A DNA stretch of 64,000 bases from Cristatella mucedo (taxonomy: Eukaryota; Bryozoa; Phylactolaemata; Cristatellidae), in NCBI GenBank assembly GCA_009760855.2, contig WPIO01000175.1, forward strand, positions 62,001-126,000, in the 5' to 3' direction. Positions 49,201 through 61,200 of the stretch are shown here, piece after piece; position 1 is the stretch's first letter; every line of letters begins with the position of its first letter. The notes beneath the pieces are model-generated. The model had not been told where the DNA came from. It worked only from the letters and a program-made list of their open reading frames with translations, and made no database searches. The translations under genes were made by a program, and so were the position numbers.

Positions 49201-52200
49201 GAAATGTCGTGATCTCAATCGGAAGTCACTTCCCTGCCTAAAGACCCAATGAACTAAAGGAGCAGTCGCTAAGAGATTTGAGGTTGATAGTAGCCTAGGC
49301 TAAAACCACTTGAGTCACAAGAGCAGGAAAATACGAAGCAATTCGTCAACTCAGGTTTGCCTATAAATTATATATAGTGTGTAGAAATAAATCATTATAT
49401 ATATATATATATATATATATGTTACAATAAATGCATGATATGTATATATATATATAATAAATTATTGATTTTATATGTATACATGTATTTTGTTCAGTAT
49501 ATTTACTATGTATGTATATATTACACATAACATTATCATAATAATACATTTATTCCAGCGAAATCAGAGAATGAATTCACTTTCTAGGCACTTTACGTTT
49601 ACTGTAAATGAAGCATGACTGAATGCGTAGCGGTAGGATGCTCAATGAAAAACAAGCATGGCATGGTTAGAGGTGTCATGCACAGGGTCAGCATGCAAAT
49701 GTGCTTAGTCACAGCATGCACAGAGTCAGCACCAATAAGCCCAGACGAATCACAGGGACCCACTAAATGTTGTCCTAAAAAGATTTGCTTTTAAGTTATT
49801 TTTAAATGCAGTCAAGTCAGGGAATGTTATTATGCAAGTCTGGAGTGATTTCCAGGCTTTGGAAGCACGCGAACTAAATGCTTGATCTCCAAAGGATTTG
49901 AGATTCGTACGAGGTATTGGTAAACTGCTAGATTCAGAAAAGCGTTGTATAAGTGTACGTTGTTTTACCTGGTGGGGGAATAGATCTGAGAAATAGGCTG
50001 GACCTCAAGAATGAAGTGACCTAAAAGTAAGCAACGAAACCTTGAATTTTATCCGTTCCTTGACTGGTGGCCAATGCAGGTCGGCGAGAAGTGGCATGAT
50101 GTGGCAGCTGCGACGCTCACGACAGACAAGCCTAGCTGCAGAGTTTTGCACCAGCTGTAATCGCATGATCGCACAGGCCGGTAGAAGAGCAAGCAGTGAG
50201 TTACAGAAGTCAAGACTGAATGTCACGATAATTGGCCAAATTATATAGGCTTTATCTATTATCTCTGAGTGACAGAACCGTTATGTCGATGATTTACTAA
50301 ACGAAAAGTAGATGCTGGTCAGTGAGTAGTAGTGTAACTTGCTGTTGAAACGTCTACTATAGATGCGTCTTCCAGCAGTTTTGCATCAAACGTGGCCGTC
50401 TTATTGTGGAGGCAGGTAGACCTGAGAGCAGGGATTGTGTGTAGTTGGAATGTCGAGGACGCGTGGACCAACATTGCTCTACTTGCTTATCTCGTCACCT
50501 CTTATTTTTTTAATGCTCCATAGTCTTTTGAAGCTCTCCGGACACACGTATAGGCCTCACCTGTAACAGTTCTATGTAGCCCTCTCGAACAGAATGCAAA
50601 CGCACTAGCTATAACTTTGCTTAAAGAGATGTAGAAACCAAGACTCGCCTTATAAGTGGCCCACATGATGACGTTCATACCCTGAACATTGTAGGCAGCC
50701 GTCAGCAGCAGCTTGATAGTGCATTTTCTGCACTGCTTGTAGTACTCGGCCTCTGAGCAAATCTCTGAGGACTTTTTTGGTATGGGCACTATCTTCTTAA
50801 GCTTGCAATACCAAATGACAGCGCAGTCGAGCACTTCATTCAGCAGCTGCAACGATCAGGGTGCCTGGCTAAAAAGACAGACTTGGCCCGGTGCCTCTGC
50901 TAGGAAAGCTGAGGTTCGCAGGCCGCCGCGGCTGCTGCAGCGGCGTTGGCAGCCGCCTGTGCACCATTGCTGCTCAGACGAGCAGGACAGAGCCCCTGCA
51001 ATGCACGACGTCTCGCAGAGGCAGAGACCAAAGGCACGGTCTCGGCTGGACGTGAGGGGAGCGGTCGGATGGGGTGGGGCACGGCTCCACGGTTGCAGCA
51101 CCTGCTCGAAGCAGGCCAGCACGAAGCTCACACGAAGCCAGAAATTTCAAGGCGCTTGCGGCGCCCGACCTTGATATATTCGTTCAGTTGCTTGGGTTGT
51201 TCGCTTGCACACGAGACGAGCGTGTGCAAAGGAGTGTTGTATTCTTTGTCTAGCGAAAGCAGGTTACCGCCGGCTTGGATCAGTGGCAAGATGGCCTCAA
51301 CCTGAAGACAAGCATTGATCGGTGCACCTCAAAATGCTCATTGCAAGCAGTTTTCTCTGTAGAAAAGATTGATACCTGCTTCAACATCCCTAGGGAGGCC
51401 ACTAGTTGCGATCCCAAAAGCTCAAACTAGTAGGGAACTTCAGCACTGCCATTTGCAGATACATTAGAGCGTTCTTAAAGTGCGTACTTTATTGTGAGTA
51501 AACCATCACTATTACTCCCTTAGTAGTCGATCGGACATAGCAGCACTGCGACTTCGAGAAATGTCATTTGGTGGGCGACTACTTCCGTAACAAAAGGCTA
51601 ATTATAGTATTCGAAGGAACTGTACTAGTTTTCCAAGCTGGGAAGGGCCTGTCAATCTTTGAATGACAAAATTTCCTTTATTAGCCCAGAAATAACGATA
51701 CATTGATACAGCATTAGCATTCTTAAATCAAAAAGTATTTAGGTCTCTGGATGACTACCACAGTGGATGTTACGATTGCAGCTCGGACAGTGATTGCTAT
51801 TGAAAAAACAGATACGTGCAACAAGAGAAGCGTGCCGGGATTTCGATTGAGCATAGAAATGGAAAGCATAAACTTAAAGTCCAGCGTATTCTCTACTAGG
51901 GCAGCAGAAAATAAAAAATTTAGAAGACCATCGAATTCAATGTTTGACTCATTTTTACGTATCTTCATTCTTTTGCTCCAGCCTACTTATCAGATCTACG
52001 CCCCCACAATCTAAGCAGTGTACCAACAGCTTTTCGAACTCAAATAGTTTAACCTTACTTCGTTCAAGCCTCCAGCCCTTTAGAGACCATAGGTATGGTT
52101 AGTATGCTCCTAAAGCCTGGAACTTACTTCCAACTTGCGTAATGGCATCCCTTGACTTGATCACCTTTAAAAAGAAACTGGAAACCTCTCCATTTGTCAA

Positions 52201-55200
52201 AGCATTTAGCGGTTCCCAGTGATGCATCATTTACGTGCTTATGCATGCTGCCACTAACCATACTTGCATGCTGGCCCTAAGCGTTTCACCGCCTAACCAT
52301 GTTATGGTCGTTGTCGTTGAGCATGCTACCTCCAACGATTCGATCTTTATTCATTTTCAGAAAAAATAATGTGTCTATTCAGAGGTTGAGTTTTCTGAGG
52401 GTGCTATAGCAAATGTTTTGTTTATAGTATTAATATTAACATCAGTATCGATAGCATGATCCGTTGAGTGGTGGAGTGTAATGAAATTAAAATCAATAAC
52501 CTGCCAGCAAATCAACATTTAATTTAATGCGAATACTATCCGTTAATAACTCAGCAAAGCCACAAAGACTAAGTCGCATTTCACGAAGGAGAGTGTTCTA
52601 CAGCACACACGATGCCTTAGCGACATTCGGTAGGCAGGAGGTAGCAGAACAGATGTCATTTTGGGCTAGAATCATATTGTCAGAAGCTTGAAATATTAAG
52701 GAGGGCATCGAGGATGTGAGTAGCATGGAATTAGTAGCTCATGACGTCAGGAAAATAAGTACCACAGTCGTCAGAGCCAGATCAGATTATGTTGTATAAC
52801 TATTACCTTAAGCGAGTGTACAACCCAAGTAGGGTCTTCCCAGCAAATACTTCTGCTGTTAGCAGCCTTTATTCCTAGGACAAGAGCTGCTCATGTATTT
52901 AAAACAAAGGCCTTGAAGATACGAGGCGGCTGAAACTGGTTAATCAGTTCAGCAAGGCATGACGAAGCCAAGCCATAGAGGGGCCACGCCGGTCAGAGTA
53001 AGAAGTGTGCTCTATACCCGTGGATCAAAAAATTGCACCTAAGCTTTTTTAGCATAGGAGACTTTTTGATCAGGCCTCAGGTGTTTTTTAACTAGCTTTT
53101 CAAACATATTCATTATTGGCTGCAATTTATAATAATTATTGTGATATTACATTGTATAGCGCCATCAGAGAACTGAGTCTATTTGTCTAGGTTTTCTAGG
53201 AAGTTTAAATATGCTGTAACAGAGCACAAGCAAATAATGTGTTCAAATTCAGGTTTAATATGCATTCATTGAAATTTTGACCTGAGGAACCCGGGCCTGG
53301 CTTGAGTGCTGAGCTGCACTGGTCTCTCCGTATGTTCCTAAATTTAGCTGCTGCCGGAGCCGCCTCGGTTACGAAACTCCGGCCAGCAGACTTTTCATCT
53401 GCACTGCGACATTTCATTATGTGGCACATCTCGAGGCCATCTCCCAAGACATCGGCTCAAGCTGCCCGAGAGAGACGAGACGAGCAATCTGTATGTCGAC
53501 AGATCGATCAACGGCAGCTACAATTTACTTGTGCTGCAGCATGCCGATATAACTGCCGAAGCGCTTCCTAGGGGGCTGCTACAGCGCGCTACGAATAGAA
53601 TCGTGCTCCGAATAACGATCTTCATGGTGTCACGTATAATCTTTGCAGATTTTCACTAAGCTGAAAACAGCTTCTGGAATCGGCTGAGACATCGCTTACC
53701 AGACACTCTCTAATAGCGATATGCATTGGCACGCAGCCTCTGTCGTCCTGGGCGTTTACATCAAGTGACGGACCGAAGGTTGTAAACAAGGCAAAAGCAT
53801 TTTCGATACATCGCCGATGAAGCGCATCGTGTAGAGGTGTGAAGCCGTCGATCCGTTTTGCATTGCAAATCTTGTCAGATTTGGGAAATAGCTTGAACAC
53901 CATCTCACGGTTGATATTCTGATGGACTGAAATAGGTCATTAAAAAAATAAAGCTCTAAATATAGCTTAAGATTAAGTATTAAAAAATGCAAAAATAGTA
54001 CAGTTGATGATCATAGAAGGGATGTCAGATACCTATTATTGAATGATTAAAATTGGCAATCAATTAATAACAGGCCTGGGTGCCCACTTCCTAGTGTTCT
54101 TTCATAAGCATACTTATTAAACGAAGCTGATATTCATTACTTGTCTGTAAAAGTACTAGAACGTGGTGTAAACTTGTATACCCATAAATTTCAGATCCCC
54201 TTGACCACACAACACTGATCTGCTCAGCATTTTCCACAACACAGTTCTGCCAGCAAAATAAAGTCAGCGCAAACCATGCTGAGCCTGTATCTTAGATTTT
54301 TGAAACTAAGATGTGGCTGATTTTCATAGCCATTTATGGCTCCGTTGATAGCAGTGTAGCCATTATATAGCCAGTTGGAATTGGGAGTGAATAGACTCTG
54401 AAACATTGGATTATGGATATATAAGTAGATAAGAGACAGGATGGAAAAAAACATTTGTATCTGAGTCAGAACATTAGGCACCGTCAACCTAGTATGGCTT
54501 CTAAAAATCTAACTAGTTCATCCTTTTATAATTAGAATTGACTGCTGCCATTGTGTAGTTTTGGCTGGGCTAACAAAAAAAAGCTTTCAAGCCTCAGCAT
54601 TTAATTGTAAATTGCTAATGCAGCTGCGAGACTAGCCAACCAATTTTAGACATCCAGCCATGTGTCTCTTTTAATTTCAGAGAAGCGATGGCTACCTGTC
54701 GAAAACTGAATATAGAACAAAATTCTTACTCTGCTCCAGAAGGTCCGCCAGAACTTTTCTCATTTATAAAAAGCTGAACACCTTCGTCAGTTTTTTAGCT
54801 TGCTCACGCCCTCAGGTTTTCCACGGTCAGTAAATTGGTTCATTTATTAAATAGTCATTCCTGGACTTAAGGCAAGGAAAAACGTTTCCTGCAAGCGCTT
54901 GAGGAGATGGCGGATTTTATAGAAATCAGCACTTTTGGGTTATACTTCCGTCAGTGTTATTCAACAATTTTTTACAGAAGCTAAGCTTGGGTTTTTTAGG
55001 GTCGATCGATACAATCTTTGGTAGTCCTCGTATGCCTGAAGATGGGAAACCCTAAGCTTTTTAAAAAGCCTGCGCTTTGTATACCTGAATAGTTTTATGT
55101 CAGTGGTGAGCCATAACATTTCTGAGAGATAGCAAACAGTTCGCTTAGTCAGATCTGCAAACTCGTTGAGCTAGTCAACGAATTTCGTATTCTTACGTTC

Positions 55201-58200
55201 TACCAATGGAGACCAGTTTAAAGGGGCTTGAGCAGTAGAGGCGAAAAAATAATCTTGATGGACAGCATTTAAGTCAAGGAACTCGGAGTTTCGCGAGTCA
55301 TATTTGACAATGGCTGTAATTACGAAAGCCCTTTATAAAAATAAAAATAATAATGCCCTTGATAAAGCGTTCTCAGAGAACTCAATCTCTCTCTAGGCAC
55401 TTTACATTTGATGCAAAGGGAAATGCAATTGAATGGTGAGTAATATCATGATTGATAAACAAACAAAATGAATAACATGGTAACGTTACATGCTTAGGGT
55501 CAGTATGCAAATGTGGTTAGTGGCAGCATGCACAGTTTTAGCACGCATAAGCACATCAAGGACGAACTACAGAGGCCCACTAAATACTGTCCTAAATAGG
55601 CGTGTTTTTAAGTTCTTCTTAAATGTGGTACAGTCAGGGGATGTTCTGACGCAGGTCGAGATGGAGTTCCAGGCTTTGGGTGCATACGATTAAATGCACG
55701 GTTTCCAAAGGATTCTAGCTTTTTAGACTGAATTAGATCTTTTTGTGGTCAGATATGCAGAATTTGGTAATAATATGTGATCATAGGATGTGGTTGTAAG
55801 AGAAGGCTTGTTCGAGCGTGTGTCCCTCGATGTGAGCAGGGTCAAGCTCATGAGCGGCAAGTGAAAATGAGTCAGTCATTTAGTGCAATCCGGTGCTAAA
55901 AGGTGACAGATAAGTTGCAAAAATAAATTCTAAAAACATTAATAACAATAAAATATCAATTTATTGCGTAAAAATCAAAACGAAGTATGATAAATCTGAA
56001 ATAAAGGATATTTTGTTTACCTGCAGTGGGATATACTGCTGCCATCATTGGCAGCTTGTTGTTGGATGAAAATAGTGCCATAGATTAAAAAGGCTTCTTC
56101 AAGAGAGTACTTTAAAAAGCTTAGAATTGAGGGCATGTGACGGCGCCGACTTTATCATCAGTACCGATTGAGCTAGAGGTATGAATGAAGGAGTAGCCTG
56201 TTGGTGTTGCAATGTTAATGATCGTGATATTAACCGATTTTGGCCAGGCCTTTCTCAAGGTGATGAGGTCGAGGCTGTTTAAAGTTATAATGTCACTTAC
56301 TGGCCGGGTTTTTTTGCACGTTGAATGAGCGTTACAAAGTCGAGCCTCAAGATGGGCTGTCATGGTTATAGCGGGACTGATGACCACTAGTTAAAGAGAT
56401 TATTACAATAGTAATAGTAAATATATTTGATAGACCGACCTCAGGAAATTCAATCTCTTTCTAGGCACTTAACTTCAGGTGCAAAGGAAGCACGGTCGAA
56501 TGATTAGTTGTAGCATGCTTAATGACAACAAGCTTAGAATTGTCAGGGGTGACATGCACAGGGTCAGCATGCGAATTTGGTTAGTAGCAGCACGAATGGT
56601 GCAAGCACGCATAAGCGTGTAAAGAACGAATCATATGAACCCACTAAGTGTTGTGATAAATAGATCCATTTTTAGTTTTTTGTGTTCAAATTAGGAGATG
56701 TCATGATGCAAGTCGATAGTGAGTTCCAGGCTTTGGGAGCATACTAAAGGCACGGCCCCAAGGGGTTGAGGTTCGTAAGAGTTATATGTAAACGATTAGA
56801 ATATGAGAAGCAAGTAGTGCGATGCTTAGCTTGGCGTAAGAGTTGACCTAACAGGCAGGCTGGAGCCAAGTAATGAAGAGGCCTAAGAGTGATTGACTGA
56901 CCCTTGAAGTCCGTGCGTTGCTTGACCGGGAGCCAGACTCACAGCAGTGCTTGAAAAAGATAGCTCAGGAAGGCTCGAGTCGATGCTGTGAATTCCAAGT
57001 GGTGCACTCCAAGTTCCTGGAATTCCTTCGTCAGCAAAGCAGGCCACTTACAGCCCATGATCCACGAGAATGGCCAAAACGGCGTTACTCAACAGCGAAT
57101 TTGGTTTTCACGAGTTGCAAGAGTAGCAGAAGTTCGAAAGCGACGCCCTCGAGGTCAAGCTGCCTGCCGAGCTCGCTATCGAGCGACAGACATCGGTCGT
57201 CCCGCCATCGAGCTGCCTATCGATCCGGATATTGAGCTGCCTGTTTGTACTGCCATCGAGTGACAGACATCGAGGATTGCAGCAGCCTAACCACAGATGA
57301 CGAAACCTGGGCAATAGCGGGGCTGGGGTTGGGCAGGGGAAGGAGCCAGCTACTTACCGGCCAGATGGTGAAGGGCGGTCCTTCCCAACTCATCCTTGCA
57401 CAACAGCAGATCCTGCGACGCGTCTACGAAGCCTCGCAGCAGCTCGTAGGGCAGGTCCGGCAAAGTGCACAGCTCATGCATAGCGGTCCGCCCCTGGTTG
57501 TTTTTCAGCGACATGTCGGCCATTGGAAGCAGGTAGCTGGCGCAGGCAAACTGTCCGGCGGAGCATGCCACAGCAATGACGTTGTCACCTGCAGCATGCA
57601 CGCCAGACGCTACTTAAAGGAGAGCCCAACGTCTAGATTCTAGTGGTACAACTCAAAACGTCAACCTATAGTCAATGAAGTGTGCATGAATGAAAAGATG
57701 AAGATTAGCTGGTCAAGCAATCTCACTTACGGATGCTGCACAAGAGCCTTAACGTAAATCACCACTTTTGGCAGCGGCTCTAAATTATTGCCTGCTGCTC
57801 GAATAGAAACTTTGACCTGGGTCAGGGAATTGTAAAAATCATGCACTTGAGCGAACTCCCGATGGGGTGATGAACTCCCACTTCACATCTTAAGCAAGTC
57901 AAGGCCAGATGGCGACTAGGCCACAGTTGAGACGTGCTCTAATCAGTGCCTCATCATTACATCATGCCGAGGAAAATCTTTCCCAAGCATGGATGATGCA
58001 GAACAAATTTAGGTGAGCACTGACAGTGTGAGAGCGCCCATAAGCCCATACTTACCATTATCATTCTGCTGATTCACATAAACAGACCTAGATGCAAAGA
58101 CTTCCAGGACTTTTAGCTGTCCTTCACGGGCGGCAGTATGTAGGAACGTATCCCCTTTAGTGTCAACGGTTTTCTCCCAAGGAAATATATACTTGAGCAT

Positions 58201-61200
58201 AACCTACGCCAGTAAACAGAAACAAGTCAACATTACAAGCAGTGCAAACATCATGGGGCAACTTTAGGCAGGCGATGTCATCGCCGCCTTTTGAAAAGGC
58301 CATGACAATTCTGATTAATAACGAATTTATTAGGAAACCAAAGAAGCCCATATATTATTAATTAACAATAGTATACAATATGTATAGCACTAGCGGGTGT
58401 GGGTAACTGTCCTTTGATTGTTTGGTATTCTAAGCAGCTCGGAGTGATTTGTGGAAGTTTCAAAGTTGGTTAATAGGACATTACAGCTTTGAGCCTAATC
58501 GTCAGCTGCGACAGCTACTTGGATGAACCACAATCACACTGCACAATTTGCTTGGATGAAACGGAAGTAACTGCCCACAGAAAAAGCAAGGCATCTCAAG
58601 TAAAGATCACTTATACACGTTCTACTACGATCTAAAGCGATTCAAAGATTTTCGGTGAGCTTCTAGGCTATGTTAACCTTAACAGGATCAATAAACAACA
58701 GAAACTGGTACTTATTTTGAGCAAATCTGCTACTGTTTAGTACAATAACAATTAATAATGATAACTTTGTTAGAGCATCCACGTTTAACTTGATCTTCGG
58801 TTTATAGGCACTTTACATTTGCTGCGAAGGAAGCATGATTGAATGGTTAGTGGCAGCACACTCAATGGCAACAAGCATAGCACAGTTAGAGGTGACATAC
58901 GCATGGCCAGCATGCAAGTATGGTTTTTGGGAGCATGTGCAGTGTCAGTACGCATAAGCTCGCTAAGTAGGACTAGCATGGAGCCGGTGAATGCTGTGAT
59001 AAATAGAAGACTTTTAGTTGTTTAATGTATTCAATTCAATGGTTTACGACGCATGTCGGAAGTGAGTTCCAGACTTCGGGAGCACACGAACTAAATAAAG
59101 CCACGGTCTCCAAAGAATTTGAGGTTCACAAAGGGTAAAGGTAAATGATTCGACTCATAAAGCGGAAGGTACGAGGCTTAGCCTATTTCGGATGCAGATC
59201 TTATATGTAGGCTGGAGCCAGGTAATGTAGGGACCTAAAGTGTATGACAGAACCTTGAAATCGATGTCTTGCTTGACTAGGAGCCAGTGCAGATCGGCGA
59301 GAAGTGGTGTGATGTGGCAACTGCGACGCTCACGCAAAAAGCCTAGCTGCAGAGTTTTGCGCCGGCTGCAAAAGCCTGACTGCACGGGCTGGTAGACCAG
59401 CCAGCAGTTGCTTGCAGAAGTGAAGATGGGATTTCACAATGCTTGGGAAAATTTTGATGTGGTATCCCGGTTTAAAGAAGCCCGAGTTTTAGAAACGTTG
59501 TGCAGCTGAAAGTAAACAGACTTGGCTGTGGAGCTGATGTGGTTTTCATCCTTTAGTTAAGGACAGTGTGCTTACATCCATGTGTCCATTTTGTCAATAT
59601 ATGCAGCAAGAGAGTTGAGAAAACTTGACGTACTGGGGGCTGATAGTCATCGAAGCAAAGGTACAACTGTGCGTCATCTGCATTGAAGTGAAGGCCAATG
59701 TTGTGCCTCGCAATCATATCGACAAAAGGGAGAGTATAAGCTGTGAGAAGAACCTGACCGAGCGCAGCACCTTAAATTTTGCCGTACTTCATTGGCTCCA
59801 CGGATAATAATTATCTTTTGACATCAGTACTCTTAATTTCAGCCGGTCTGCCACGACTAGTTCAAGCTTTAATAGGAATAGTAGAAGAGAGACTTTGCGA
59901 CGGCTCGGACAGTCTGGCATTGAAAATTGAAATTTCAACAGCCAGCTACTGCAGCCACAGCACAGCATGTTAATGAAATGAATATTAAAAATTACTAGCA
60001 AATATCGTCATCGAAAACATGATATCTAAATACAAAATCTCAACATTATAAGCTATCCCTGTGAGAGTGGCAACGTGGCAGAGAGCAGCTGACCAAAACT
60101 AAAACGACTTGTATGTCGTAATTAATAACGAACAATTTTCACCTCCCCTGTGCAGTAATTTTGAGGTTACTTGTAACTTTATATTACGTCTGTCTGTCTA
60201 ATGACGACAGATGCCACAAGTTTTAGCTGACGTAGTAAAATTGCAAAATAGCTGAGGTAGCAATAGCACAAGATACTACTTGCATAGCCAGCTCAAGGTG
60301 AGTATGGCAATGGCAGCTGGAGACTTTCGCTTTTAGTCCAAAATTTTGATTAAATCGATGCATTTTGATTAATAGTAAAGAGACTTGGATATGTGAGAAT
60401 AATAATAATAGTAATAATACACTGGATAAAGCACCTTCAGAGAACTCAATCTCTCTCTCCCTCTAGGCGCTTTTAACAAGACTTCCAAACTCAGCACTTC
60501 TAGCCTACCGCAACCCAAAGGCGAAATAGCATGGCCTTAATATGGATAACACAAATAACCTGGACGCTGAGGAGTACTGCTAGCACTTCATTTTAGCAAG
60601 CCAAAATACTGGCCCTTGCTCTTACCTTCAGCTTTGCGACGTCTCCTTTGGCGGCGGCCAAGTGAAGAGGTGTGGCGCCGCCGAGTTTTGCCGGCATTCG
60701 CACGCAGCTGTGCAACCCCTTCGCTCTGTGGCCAGTAGCAAGGCCCGCAGCCACTTCGGACAAACCCTCGCCAGCCTCAACGTCCGCTGAGGCTGGCGAC
60801 GAAGGTGAGCCGAGCAAAGGCTGGCAAAAACGTTGAGACACGCCTTCTTTTTCATGCTCAGCCGCCTCACGCACGCACAAGTAAGCTATGATGCTCGGTC
60901 TCTTTCGTAGCCATTTCGTGTCGTAACTATCTTTCTCTGCAAACGGATGCTCACGAGCATCCGTTTCGCAGCAGGAGCACGCCACCTCCAGCAGAGCGAT
61001 CAGAGATGCATTGCTCTTTGAGTCGATTGCGTAGTCCCACACGGATTTGCCATTGCTGTCGTGCACGTCGAAGTAGCAGGCCATAGGCAGATACATTCTT
61101 TCGGACAGCAGCATCATGGCATCAACTGCTCCGACCTCAGCCGCCAACATGAGCGGCGTTTTACCCTCTCGGTTCGGCAGGTGTATCTGATTTGTACATT

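Noticed and set aside
50782-51305. Long overlapping frames in the GC-rich stretch, both strands
   Set aside because: Composition effect in a short intron; only 51170-51301 (minus) fits splice sites and ankyrin sequence.
57108-57314. A coding frame or short tandem array in the GC-rich ATCGAG repeats
   Set aside because: Only two imperfect repeats of 18 bases and no family match; lies in an intron.
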